The notes below the pieces were generated by a model that was not told the DNA's origin, ran no database searches, and saw only the letters and a program-made list of their open reading frames with translations. Below are positions 18,950 to 31,020 of a stretch of DNA of 40,806 nt, one piece after another. Source of the DNA: Gnetum montanum. Its lineage: Eukaryota > Streptophyta > Gnetopsida > Gnetales > Gnetaceae. A program made the position numbers and the translations under genes. The DNA lies in the NCBI GenBank assembly GCA_015680685.1, contig MNCI01005755.1, forward strand, positions 168,169 through 208,974, given 5' to 3'. Each line of letters begins with the position of its first letter. The stretch's first letter is position 1.

Positions 18950-19869
18950 TGTACCGCCCGAAATCGTCGGTCTCCGGTTGGAAGGGAAAACAGAGGCCGT
19001 GGGATCGCGGGACGGATACAGAAGAACCTGCCTTCGCCTAAGGGCGAGCTGGAATGCAACGGAGGCAGAGTACCTTGGGTGGTCCGCACGTGGATCAGAC
19101 AAGGATTTCCCCGCATGTACGCAAAATGCTATACACTGGGTTATGCGTAAACAGCGTGCAGGCGTAAACAGCGTAAAACGTAAACGGATGCAAACGAAGC
19201 GTGAGCGAGGCGTGGGCCAAATTGACGTAAAATTGTAAAAGAACTTGCAGCAAATGAAATGATGGAATTACAGAGTCAGAGTACAGTGCACCGTTCTAAC
19301 GCAGTTGTGGGAACACAAGGCGGNGGCGCGTTGACCGGGTGCATACACTTTACAAATATACAAAATGTTACAACCGCTGGGCGTATACGCTAGGCATATA
19401 CGCCGCATCAGGTCGGCATATACGCTGGGCGTATACGCTAAAAATGCCGGGAGTGAACTAGGTGGAGGTGCTGAGCACTGGGCGTATACGCTGGTGAATG
19501 TTGGGCGTACACGCCGGGCGTATACGCTGATGGATGCTGGGCGTACACGCCGGGCGCATACGCCGAAGGATGCCACTTGCTTCAATCCTTACTCTTCGGT
19601 GTTATCTTCATGCTGTCATTGGAGATCCTGTCGTCGAGCGTGTGCATCTGCAGTGCCTGGGCGTGTACGCCGGAGAGCCGCACGTATACGCTGGAATGCT
19701 GGGCGTATACGCTGTGTGTGATCTTGGCGTATACGCTGGAGTGTATACGTTGGCACCATATACTTAGCAAAAACTAAGTGTTGTGATCATGCAGCCGGCA
19801 TCGTTCATGAGTTCCAGGGTCTTGTTTGGGATCGGACAAGTACTAAGCTCCGAATTTTGTGGTGTTTCA
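18950..19869 (-). repeat. Inner-element 5' LTR (minus), with a gap-associated deletion
   Basis: From TGTACCGCCCG (U5 end) to ...TTTCA at 19869 (U3 start TGAAACACC on minus). At the single N (19324) the sequence jumps from AAGGCGG to GGCGCGTTGACC, omitting about 235 bp of R and the TATA region present in the LTR at 2487. U3 carries at least six perfect GCGTATACGC copies. Confidence 0.8.
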
Positions 19870-19874
19870 GCATT
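19870..19874. repeat. Target-site duplication, right copy (GCATT)
   Basis: Right-hand partner of GCGTT at 2482-2486. It is followed by TGACCGGGTGCAT, the expected continuation of the LTR sequence that stops at 2486. Confidence 0.75.
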
Positions 19875-20356
19875 GACCGGGTGCATAAAATTTACAAATA
19901 TACAATATATTACATCTGTTGGGCATATACTCCGGGCATATATGCTGTAACAGGCCAGCGTATACGCTGGGTGTGCTGGAGGTATGTGAACTTGGGTGGA
20001 GATGCAGTGGACGATGGGCGTATACGCTGGTCGTGTATGCCGGTGGTTGCCGACTTGCTTCAATCTTTGCTCTTCAGTACTATTTTCATTCTGTATTTGG
20101 AGATTCCATGCCGGGCATAAACATTTGTCGTACCTGCCGAGCGTACATGTGAAGTGTGTACGTCAAGCATATAAGTTGGAGGTCTACGCTGTGGATGTCG
20201 GGCGTATACGCTGGTACTGCATACTTAGTGAAAATTAAGCATTTTGATCCCCAAAGTTGTAATGTGTGACACCAAATGTAGCTGTGGTTGACCGTGGGTC
20301 GCAGGGACCTGCTTCTTGCTGGAGAAGTACCAAGCTCGAAATTTTGTGGTGTTTTA
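19870..20356 (-). repeat. Outer-element 5' LTR, distal U3 (right segment)
   Basis: Continues the LTR cut at 2486: GCATTGACCGGGTGCAT..., AT-shifted relative to the other copies. It contains GCGTATACGC near 19960, 20018 and 20200 and ends ...TTTTGTGGTGTTTTA, the outer LTR start (TAAAACACC where others have TGAAACACC). Beyond 20356 the DNA changes to AT-rich, unrelated sequence. This is therefore the outer boundary of the composite. Confidence 0.75.
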
Positions 20357-20619
20357 ATATCCACTACTTTATCACTGAAAAACTAATCATTACATCAATG
20401 TGTGGCCTTGGAATTTGTAGAGAATGATTTGGGCCATACCTAAGGATCATGAAAAGGCATTCCTTGCTATGGAAAAGAAGAAAAATAAAGAAAATGAAAA
20501 TGAATTTGGGCTAAAATAATATGCATCCATCCATCAACTCATTGAAAAATAAAAATTTATTTGACTTTTAAAATTTTGTATTAAAGCTAAAAATTAAATA
20601 ACATTGTGCACTAATGCTA
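20357..20619. other. AT-rich flank, no gene seen
   Basis: Low-GC DNA between the outer LTR and the copia remnant. I see no ORF or repeat here beyond simple A/T tracts. Confidence 0.5.
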
Positions 20620-21399
20620 ATAGTTCCTCCTTTAGTGTATAATGCTCACTTCTACTTCTTCTACTATTGCTTTTTTGATGTCTATATTGTTATAAAGGCA
20701 TTCATTCCTATAATGAAGAAGAGGTTCATTGAGTAAATCTACCAATTGCTTATTAGAATCCAAATGCATTAGTTTGATATCTCCCTCCTTAAATTATTTC
20801 TTGATAAATTAATATTTTATATTAATATGTTTTGAGTTTTTATATAGGACATATTTGTCTGAAATTTGAATGACTAAGGTGTTTTCATAATAAAGATTAA
20901 TGGGAAGGTCTACATAAAATCCAAGATGAGTCATGAGATTCTTAAGCTAAAGAATATATTGTATGCATTCTACCATAGTAATAAGTTCTACTTCAGAAGT
21001 TGAAAGGCTTGTAGAAGTTTTCTTCCTCGATTTCTAATATATTACATTGTTCTCATGAAATATTATTACTATCAATATGGACATTCTATCATTATGGTAT
21101 CCTCCCCAATCAATATCTAAGTAAGCATGAAAATGGCCATCTTCTTCCATGTAAATAAGTCCATGGTCTAAGGTTCCTTTCACATATCTTAGTACTTGAA
21201 AGAAAGCATTAAGGTGAGACTATCTATGTTTTTGCATATATCTAGATAAGAGAGAGTTGATAAATTTTAGATCCCACCTTGCATGACATAAAAATCTACC
21301 CACCTTGTATGACATAAAAATCTAAGTTCTCCAATCATGCTTCTATATAATGTAGCATCTACTAAGGTTCTGTTATCTTTGTTTTCTAGTTTTAAATTA

Positions 21400-22060
21400 T
21401 GAGGAAAAGGAGAATTAATAATTTTTTCTTTATTGATTTTGTAGTTTTCTAGAATGGAGACAACATATTTAGTTTGATGAACTTTGATTTCCTCCTTATC
21501 TTGATCAACTTATATTCTAATAAAATAGTTTAGCTCTTCTAGTCCTTCATTTCAAATTCATTTTTACATATTTTTCTTGATGTCTTTTATCAAATCATTA
21601 TTTTTGGCTATCAATACAAGATCATCCACATAGAGTGAGATTATGATGAAATCTCTTTTGTTATGCTTGTAGTTCAATGTAGGTTCAAACATGTAAGATG
21701 AGTATCCTTTCTTAAGAAAGTAGCCATTGATCTTATGAAACCAAACTCAAAGTGCTTATTTTAGATCATATAGTACTTTCTTTAGTTTACATTTCCTTTT
21801 TTCCTTTGATAAAGTATTCTTCTCATTGGTAGATATATACTTCTTCATTAATATTGCTATTTAGGAAAGATGAGTTTACATCAATTTGATGGAGTTTGAG
21901 ATTGTGATATGCAATAATGGAATAATGAGTTTAATGGTTTCTTTGGTTTGAAGCTTCTTTGTACAAGTCTTTTCTTATGTTTGATAATTTCTCCTTTTTC
22001 ACTAAATTTGATTTTGTATAATCATTTACAATCAATTACCTTTTTTCATTTTGGTTTTTG
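21400..22060 (-). pseudogene. copia reverse transcriptase remnant
   Basis: Frame-broken RT. The catalytic YVDD block is readable on minus near 21632 (LYVDDLVLIAKNND). The protein is interrupted several times. Confidence 0.65.
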
Positions 22061-22999
22061 AACTTGTTCCCATATTTTGTTCTTCATGATAGCTTTATAT
22101 TCTCTATCCACAGCTTCTTTCCATGTTTTGGTCTTCAAGGGTTCTTCTACATCTTTAGGTTCTAGAGAGGGGGTTGGAAATGCTATGTTGGTAATGACAT
22201 TTGATTTGGTTTTTCTTCTTTCAAAATTACTATCCAGAATTTTGAGGGTGATCTCTTTGAAGCCAAAGGTTGGGATTGTTTTGAATCTCTAATTTTTTAT
22301 TATGAGGCTGATATTTCTTTATTCCAAATTTTTCTTCTATTGATGCAACATCTCTAGACATGTATCACTTATGCTCTATAATATCATAGCATGTGTATCC
22401 ACTTGTCTTAATGTCATAGCCTAGAAAGATGTATTTTTTCCTCTATTGTTCAATTTTTCTATGAATTCTTTTGGTGAAATGACATAACTACAATGTTATT
22501 TCAATAGTTGATAATTTAGAATATGTAATCAATGGAATTATAAACTATAATGGTAATTCTTTGAATAATAGATATATGAACAACTCTTTAGACAGTTTAG
22601 TCATAACAAGTTATTTCATGCCTATTATTCTTTTTCTTCTTCACTTTCTTACACACATACTTTGTCTTGACACTGGCCAAACTTTAACTTGATGAAGAGT
22701 GGTGACTCTAACAAAATGATACAACTTGACACATTATCGGTTTATGAATAAGTATGATATTTAAGTCTTACAACTTTCATCACTAGCGAGACTTTAACTT
22801 AATGAAGAGTCGGGACTCTAACAAAATAATACAACTTGAAACATTATTGGTTTATGAATTCATATGATTTTTGATTCTTACAAATTTTGTAAAATAAACA
22901 AGCATTGTTTACAAATTATCTTCTTCACTTTTTAGATGATCCTAATGATTAAAAAATTATTTTCTACTTGTAACAAAGTAAAACTTAACTAAATATGAT

Positions 23000-23780
23000 T
23001 AAAACTTACTTTAACTTAATTGAACAAGGTATGAATTACATTCCAACAAAGGGCATCCAAAGGTTCTTATGTGATTTATGTTTGGACGCTTGTTGTAGAA
23101 GAGTTCATAGGGAGACTTATCCTTATTGTTGTTGCTAATAATCCTATTGTTGATGTAGGTTGCTACATTCATGGCCATGCTCCAAATGTTAAGAATTTGG
23201 CCTTTGTTGGCAAGCATCTCATCATATTTTCTAAAGTTATATTCTTTCTTTCTACAATTCCATTTGATTGTGGACTATATCCATATGTAGTTTGATGAAA
23301 AATGTCGTCTTATGTCTAAAGTGTCTTTATTATTAAATTCCCCTCCTCTATTTGATTGATGACTTTACTAAAAAGGCTCATTGTGTTCTCCATGATAATA
23401 CAAAAACTTTAAATTTGCTTATTCCTTCAACCTTACTTTTCACATTGTAGGTTCAAGTATATCTAGAATAGTCATCTACCGTGACAAGAGTATACTTTGG
23501 TCCTCTTATTAAAGTGATTGACATAGGTCCAATGCATTTCATATGGATGAGTTCAAGGGATTTTTCTTTTCTTTAGATAGACATGGTGTGGGGACTATTG
23601 GTTTGTTTCTCTTGAATGTGGATTTCACAATTTTCATTAGAGATTTTATTGATTTGAAGTCTAATAGCCCTTTTTAGCTTTGCCAATTTTTTCTAGATTA
23701 CTATAATATGTGTGTCCTAATCTTTTATGCCACATTTTGGCTTGTTCCTCATTGGTTGTATGACCTTGATGTTTAGAAGT
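23000..23780 (-). pseudogene. copia integrase remnant
   Basis: The pre-integrase zinc-type motif (MWHKRLGH) lies at its start and the copia-specific KSPYELFYNKRPNINHIRTFGC at its end. The region between is broken by stops. Confidence 0.7.
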
Positions 23781-24719
23781 GATTTGTTGAGTGTCTTCTT
23801 CTAGTTTATTTTCAAAGGTAGTTATTTGAAGAGTTATTTTCTTGAATTTTTCATTTTGTCTATGGGATTTCCTTTGGGATAAAAATGATTGCAATTGATA
23901 CAATATATTTCATTGTTGTATGCCTTTATTTTGATGATTTCTTCTTCATTTTTCTTAGTAGTGATGCACCTATCACTTTTTAAGTTAATGTTTATTCCCT
24001 TCCTAGTCATTTATTCAATTGAAAGCAAAGGCTTTGATAAGCCTGGGATATAGAACACTTTAAGTATGGCTATAATTTTGTTATTATGAACTATAACAAT
24101 TCAATTTCCATTCCTTTCTAATTCAAATGATTACCATCACCTATTTTGATGATGTCGATCTTGTTTGGCTTATATTAGAGAAGATGAGACTTATAGGGTG
24201 TCATATGATTAGAATAATCATTGTCAATAATCCAAGAATTTTGATTTAATAGTGTTTCTTGAATTAAAGGCTTTGGAATTAACCTAGTTTTCTTCTTGAT
24301 TTGACATCTAAGTAGTATCTTTCTTTTGATTTTTGTTTTAAAGTTAAAGAGCATCAAATATAATTTGGCCTAATAGGTCTATATGGTAAGGCCTCTCTTT
24401 TTGAAAATATGCATGATAAAAATGAATCGTGTGAATTTCATCTTCCTCAAATAAATCTTCTACCTCTATTATCTATTTGAAAATTTTATAGTTAATTCTT
24501 AGTCATTTTGTTCTTGGATGTAGCTTCTGTTAAGTTTTCTTCTTCTTCTTTTGCTAGCTATAAATACTTGTTCCTTCTCAACATTATCTATTCTTACTTT
24601 TTTTGAAGTTCTAATTTGAGCAACTATATCATCAACAATGAAATGTTTGTAGTCTTTGTTTTGTAGAAAGTTCATCATCACATTTTGATATTTGGAATCA
24701 TTGTAAAGTATTTTCATTA

Positions 24720-27046
24720 CCTTTAGAACCTTCTAATGTTGAGTGAAGCCTTATCTGAACTCATTAATTTTTTTGATCCTTATGAATTAAAGTTGCTTGA
24801 ATTAAGAATAATCAATAGGTAGTAATTTGTACTTAAATTCAATATGATCTTGAGCAATTTATTTGGTACTATTTTTCTATCATTTGCTATGCATAATTAG
24901 CATAGAAAGAATGAAATTGCATCCTCTAAAAATTGAAAAAGGTGGCAAAAAATTCCTTGTGAAAAACAAATGTGTAGTACAAATAGTACTGCAAATGAAT
25001 GTCATATTCTCTAGTAATATTCTACATTTGAAAACATTAAACATAGATAGGATATTAGAGTTGTAAATTTGGTTGATTTATTTTAAATGTTATCAAAAAG
25101 AAAACATGTAATTTCTTGATAAAATTTTTAAATATTATCTCATGTACATTTCTATTATCCAATAGGTTCAAAGAATCTATGGACATAATAAAATTTTAGT
25201 TTATGTTTCTATTCTTACAAAACTTTAATAAAATTTCAAATACATGAACTAATACATAGAATCATATATGAGATCTAATGTAAAAATGTGAAAATAGTGT
25301 GAAAACTAAAAAAAAATTATGAGATTGTGAGAATTTAAAGAAAAGAGTGTAAATCTATGAGAAACTTCTTCTCTTGATTGTATTGTTAAAATAAAAGTAC
25401 TCTACAATGACTAGAACAAACAAATTGAAAAAATAAGGTATCCTCAATTTTATATATCCTCTTTACAAATATGTTTTCATAATCTACACAAGCTTTTAAG
25501 GTCTCATACATGACCATTACATGATTAAGGTGCCCTTTCTATAAATGGAAAGGTTTTACTTTACATAGTGTAAGATTAAAAAAAGGAACCATCATTTGGA
25601 GTGATGGTAATATGCTTATGTTTCAATCAAAAGACATGGGTTCAAGCTTAGGTGCAACCACTTAAAAAGGTTTAGCTTTCACTCATCTACTAACCTTCCT
25701 AAGACCACCACACTTTGTAGGATGAGTATTGAGATGACATTTCAAATTTCATTCGGAGCCTACTTATTAATTCAATCACATGAGCTTCTACAACAAGGAA
25801 GAATTGATATGGATGCAAGCCACCAGTGACAAGGCTTTGTAAATTCTAGATACCATGACGTGATCTCAATTAAGAACATTGTAAAGCTACATACCCATGC
25901 CAAGTAACTTTGAGCGATAAAATTAGATTTCAAAATTTAAAAGTTGAGTTAAAAGATTACCTCCTTACTGCATTCAACAAACCTTTTCTTTATACCTTAA
26001 ATCTATTTACTATTTTAAGGATGGATGTTGAAAATGATGTAAAGGTTGTCAAAATAAAACTATTTTCTATTAAAATTCAGTTTTCCTTTTAAATAAGCAT
26101 CTCTAAAATCTTAAAAACTAACAAACTTTCCTTGTTATGGACTATCACCTCTCCTAGCTTCACATATAATGTACTTTGAATTTTCCATATTATTAAAGAA
26201 TTTTGCATACAGACCCAGCTTCTTCATTTTTTGTGAGCAAGATCTTTCAACACAAACATCAAGTTCATGTCCATCACAATGTGAATTTTTTCTTATCATG
26301 ATTGAAATACATTTTAAATATGAAATATACCATGAAACGTGCCTGGTTTCATTATCTTATTATCCCAAAAGTATTATGTAAGCCAAGTTCAAAACTATTA
26401 CTGTTAAAAAGCCTACACTCCAAATTTTCTAAAAATAGAGTTGCAAAAATCAGAAACTCTTGCAATAGAGTCTAGGCCATTAATTTTGTTAAAATTTCCT
26501 ATGATTTCTAGACTACAGGTGAAACAACACTACAATGCGAGTACACATGGCACGAATCCATAAACCCTCACGCCTAGCCAAACCAAAAAGTTTACTCTAA
26601 AAAGCATAAGGATTTGGGTAGAACAATGCTAATTATGATTACAAGAATTTTTTTGGGACTTTACTTCAGTAAAAGCTCCAAAAACTAAGTTTTGATCACC
26701 TTCATCTACAATGATCAAAGTAGTTGTAGCTGTAATTATTTCCTAGTGGTCGTTCACCTGATGAAGGAAACATTAAAGCTGGCTAGACTAAAGAAGTTAA
26801 ATATTCACAGGTAAAATGTTTAATTTGCATTAAATACATTATTTCAAGTATACATGTTCACTAACCATCAATAGGAAGGTGTTCACCTATGCTTTAAGTG
26901 TGCACATGTTTAAATAAAATAAAATAAATTAATCAAAATTTTTTAAAGAAGGAGGTAGAATAGTGAGTGAAGTAGGTAGGGTGGGATGGCACATAATAAC
27001 ATATGTTTCCATAAAAAATCAATTTTAAATTAACCAAATATTACAG
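24720..27046. other. AT-rich intergenic DNA, no gene supported
   Basis: 2.3 kb of low-GC DNA. The short open frames (60-70 codons) have no recognisable composition or motif. No LTR termini, inverted repeats or RNA genes were recognised. Confidence 0.5.
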
Positions 27047-27400
27047 TGATGAGTCGTTGTTGTTGGCTGCATCAACGAGGACCCATCGACGCATCTTACC
27101 CTACATCAACAAGGCCCCATCGACGTAATGTTTGTCTATTGCCTATAAATATGTGCCTACCAGCCACATTTATAGCAATCTATCCAAAGTGCTACAAGGT
27201 TTATCAGAAAGCTCGTCTTTATTGTTGCACACACTATCATGCTCAAGTACAACATGCTTGAATAAAGATCCATACACTCAATGACTCCTACTGTGGGCAC
27301 ATAAGGGAAAAATTTTAACTTTCAAATGAAAAAAGTGCAACAGCTTTGTTGTCAATTTGTTCATTGAAAGGGCTTGGTTAAGCACTGTCAACACGTGAAT
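27047..27400 (+). repeat. LTR of an AT-rich gypsy family (5' side), 3' end uncertain
   Basis: Starts TGATGAGTCGTTG, like TGATGAGT of the LTRs at 34880 and 37148. It has ATCGACG/CAACGAGG-type repeats at 27070-27125, TATAAATA at 27144-27151 and AATAAAG near 27264. Its R/U5 part is found inverted at 33066-33311. Coding sequence of RNase H type starts by about 27420, so the LTR 3' end, PBS and gag are missing or unrecognisable. Confidence 0.6.
27144..27151 (+). promoter_or_regulatory. LTR TATA box
   Basis: TATAAATA in GCCTATAAATATG. The counterpart is at 33023-33030 in the other plus LTR. Confidence 0.5.
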
Positions 27401-27419
27401 GGGTATAAGGGACCTATCT

Positions 27420-28960
27420 CTAGAAATATCCCAGGATAACAAGCTAGGCAAAATTGAGAAGAAGCATATTCCATGCAATCTTACTATGGTAGATTGAAAA
27501 GGGACTAAGAATGTGGTTTTTGACCATCTTTCTCACTTAAGATGGGATAACAAAGAGGAGGAGAGCCTGCTATATGATCAATTTCTAGATGAACTCCTCT
27601 TTACTGGAGCAATAAATGAATAAACACCTAAAAAAGTAATATGGTTTAATGGCATCCTCACACATCATCAAACTCAAGAGATGCCACAGGACTTGGATTT
27701 TAGGAAAAAGCAACAATTTCTTCATTGGGTCAAATACTTCATGGAAATCAACAAACACCTTTACAAAGTATGTGCTGATGGCTTGATCTGTTGGTGTGTC
27801 CTTGACGAAGATCAACTATGCACTCTCCAAGATGCTCATGAAGGGCCTTGCAAAGGCCACTATGTAGGCACATGCATGGCCATAAAATACTGATGGTAGG
27901 ATACTATTGGCCTACAATATTTAGGGATGCCCACCAGTTCGTCCAATCTTCTGAACATTGTCAACGTGATGGGATATGACCATTCACATGGAAGATCCTC
28001 AAAAATGGATTCAACCATTGGAACATTTCGACATATGGGGCATTTACTTCATGGATCCCATCACATCTATGTCTAATGGGAAAGCATATATTATAATAGT
28101 AGTTGACTACTACACAAAATGGGTAGAAGTGATAGCCATTACTGATTATACATCATCAACTACTGCATTAGGTTTGGGGTGTCACATTCACTAATTTCTG
28201 ATAATGGAACTCATTTCACAAGTTCCACATTTAGAAAATTAATGTAATTCTTGGGGGTAGAACATAAATTAACAACACCTTATTACCCCCAAGCCAACGA
28301 TCAAGCAAATGTAACCAACTGAGAGATTACAAAAATATTAACATAGACCATTAGCAAATATAGGAAGAACTGGAGTACAAAACTTAACGATGCCCTCTTA
28401 GCTTACCATTCAACTTGGAAACTTCCTATTGGCTATTCTCCCTACAAGTTAGTGTACAAGAAACTTCCAATGCTCCCAATTCAATTCAAGCTCCATACAC
28501 TCTCAATGGCTTATGATCAAAACCTTAACCTAAGTTTAGCACAGAAGAAAATATTGATCAATTTGAGCATGCTAAACGAAAATTACTTAGTGGTCCTATC
28601 CTTGAATGAGGTGAAAAAGGCATTCAGCAAGCAATGTCATGACCTTAAAATTAGAAAAGTAAAACTTCAACTAGGGGATAAGGTTCTTTACTGGAACCCC
28701 ACACATGTACCCCAAAAGACAAAATTTCAAAAATTGTGAGAGGGACCTTATGTCATTGATCAAACCTTTCCCTCTAGGGCCATGATAATTTACAAACCTA
28801 ACAACCCAAATAAAAAGCAGTTGATCAATATCCAACAAGTCAAACCTTTCCTAGAAACAAGACAGGCCAGTGTAAATATTGCCTCAGCAGATGGACAACC
28901 ACGTTCTATTTTTCAAATCTCCTCCCTCCAACTTAGTCATGGGGGAGATGGCCATCTGTG
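27420..28960 (+). pseudogene. Gypsy RNase H end and integrase remnant
   Basis: KGTKNVVFDHLSHL (end of RNase H), then the zinc-binding region FLHWVKYFMEINKHLYKVCADG...HEGPCKGHYVGT. The core has FDIWGIYFMDPI (catalytic Asp replaced by Tyr), then, after frameshifts, SDNGTHF and PYYPQANDQANVTN (catalytic Glu replaced by Asn). The C-terminal part KVKLQLGDKVLYWNP continues to the VKPF end near 28850. Long dead. The style and the extra downstream ORF suggest Athila-like affinity. Confidence 0.7.
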
Positions 28961-31020
28961 CTAACCATTACCATGGCCTCTCAGTTTTGCTACCTTTTTT
29001 TTCACATTTTTGATTTTACAAATTTTTTTATTTTTGAATTTTTTTAATTTTGTACTATCTTTAGTACCTTTAAACTTTCTTGACTATTTTACATTTTCTT
29101 ATATATTTTACTTTTTTTTATTTAAGTGTGGTATTTTCTCATTTTTTGCTAATAAATCTACTTTATTGTCACAGGACACAGAGTTGTTGTTGTTATTTAC
29201 TAATGATGGTTTATGCTTAATGTGTAATTGTTGATTTCTAGTTTCTATTTTTGAATTCTAAGGTTTGATGACTTTGACATGGTTTATTTTTCATGGAATA
29301 AGTAGTGAGTCCACATCATCTGCCCATTCAATGAACTCTATCATTTTCCTTGTTCTGGGAATTTGAGGTCCCTTTTCATTAAAGAAACTTTTAACCAATC
29401 AATGACCTTAGTAGTTCTAAAATTAGGAAGAATTCAAAGGTTTGTAAAGGGTGTGACTTCAAGGGGACTCCATACTCGTTGTTCCATTCTTCTTACTTGA
29501 GTGCTTAAGTGTTTTTCACAGACTTCTTACCGTTCCACAACAACCATTGAAAGAAGTCAAAATAATGTCATTGCATGGTGTGGTTCCCATTCAAAAAAAA
29601 AAAGATAATGTAAATTCAAAGCACACCCCTTTGACACAAATAATCCCTTTCATGGTGTGGTTTCCATCATTCAAAAAAATAATGGGAATTCAAAGCACAC
29701 GACTTAGACAAATAAAAGGGCTACAAGCACTAGTTATGGGACTTGAACAACATGCACCTATGCCTAACAGTCCCCTCTAACTAAGGCCCTCTCTCTTACT
29801 TGCAACTTCTCCTTTCTTCTCTCTATGGAATGCTAGTTGTTTTTTGGGAGCACTCTTATGTCTCAAGTGGGTGGATCTATCTTGGAGTGGCAATGCAAAG
29901 TCACTAAAAGTGGATAGTTTTGGTTTTGACTAAGGATGGAACTTCTCAGGTCATTTTAACCACAAATTCCACAAGGGACTTCTTATGACCTCAATTTGGA
30001 ACTCCATTCCACCTTCTCTATCATCCATCCATGCTACCAAAACTCACCTCACTGTCGAGCTCTATGTTATGCTCTATGTCTTAGTCTAATGTGTTGGGAT
30101 TCTTGAGTGGATTCTTTTGGGTTGGTCCTTAACTTGTCATAATCATTAAATTGACTATGGGGTCCCCGGACTCCTTAGTTGAGGTTATGCAAGGGCAACA
30201 AGGGCATGAGCCTGCTATGGGGAGGACCCACTTGCATAGCTCTTGGCTTAATTAGTTAAGGTTCCTTACCTTTGACATCGCTACAATCCTATATTTCGTA
30301 TTTTCCATTGTGTAAATCCCTCGGTACTTCTTAATCTTTCATTACATTCATCCATTAAATCAATTTTTCTCCATTTTTTCAAATTTATAAACTTCAATGT
30401 CCTCTTCTCATGATTTCATACTATTCGTGGTCTTCTAAGCTTTCATTTGATCAAAATTTCATCGAAAAATTCCTTGTATTTTAACAGTTTGACTAAAGTC
30501 AATGGTGGTCAATAGTTGTGTCGACGAGGCCTCGTCGATGCAGTGCAAAAATACTATATATACTATTAGATACTTTGGAATTTTTTTCAATTTTCTCATA
30601 ACACACATGAAATTTTTGTAATTTTTCAGAGCCCAAAACCTTCCAGAGCTCATAACTTCCCAATTGTTTGTCCAAATCACTTCATTTTTCAATCTTGCAC
30701 TTACCGTAGGTAAGATCTTTATCATGGGAGCTGCAAACCTTAAGGTTTTTGATGAAATTTTTGAAAATTTTTCTAACTCCCCCCAAGGTTTAGTAACCTT
30801 AACAACATAAAAATATCAACTCTTCCTATAGTTAACCCTTCCAACAACCTCCAAAATGAATTATTCATAATAACACACAAATAAATAATAATCGAGTTTA
30901 TTAAATCAACCATAATCACAACTTAGCCAAGTGTAACTATCCTTAATAGTTAAGGTATCCCAATTGTTTTAAGGTTACACAATGTTTGCTAACCCATGGT
31001 CTTATTCTGATTATAGATGG
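28961..31020 (+). other. Noncoding spacer of the AT-rich element
   Basis: T-rich DNA (29000-29130), a 77-bp tandem duplication (29575-29718), and a perfect 18-bp palindrome TCGACGAGGCCTCGTCGA (30521-30538) similar to the LTR sub-repeats. No convincing gene. Confidence 0.5.
29575..29718 (+). repeat. Degenerate 77-bp tandem duplication
   Basis: Both units begin ATGGTGTGGTT(C/T)CCAT, contain CATTCAAAAAAA and (G/A)AATTCAAAGCACAC, and end in ACAAATAA. Unit starts are 29575 and 29652. Confidence 0.65.

Larger units (their letters stand above)
2487..19869 (-). mobile_element. Inner Tat-type LTR retrotransposon insertion, internally rearranged
   Basis: A 17.4-kb insertion in an LTR of a related element. 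It is bounded by canonical LTR termini (TGTACC at 2487, ...TTTCA at 19869) and a 5-bp target duplication. Both terminal LTRs are minus-oriented, with the PBS at 18944-18928. The gag-pol interior, however, is plus-oriented and carries its own 3' polypurine tract and a third LTR (plus). The insertion also contains a spliced antisense gene. The Tat clade is supported by the second, archaeal-type RNase H and by the Gag/PR style. Either a nested second element was fused by deletion, or reverse transcription/autointegration went wrong, or the assembly is wrong at 3290 and 18923. Confidence 0.75.
20620..24717 (-). pseudogene. Decayed Ty1/copia element, gag to RNase H
   Basis: Reading on minus from 24717: a Gag-like segment; protease remnant SWIIDNDYSNHMT (near 24230); the pre-integrase motif WHKRLGH (near 23735); an integrase C-terminal part with YINNRII and KSPYELFYNKRPNINHIRTFGC (23217-23011); RT with LYVDDLVLIAKN near 21615-21650; and RNase H with HAYLDIDWGG near 21095. 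The order protease-integrase-RT-RNase H is diagnostic of copia. Many stops and frameshifts make it old. No LTRs could be placed. Confidence 0.75.

Noticed and set aside
20357-27046. tRNA or other structural RNA genes in the AT-rich half
   Set aside because: I saw no cloverleaf-like or A/B-box arrangement; nothing can be supported without a covariance search.
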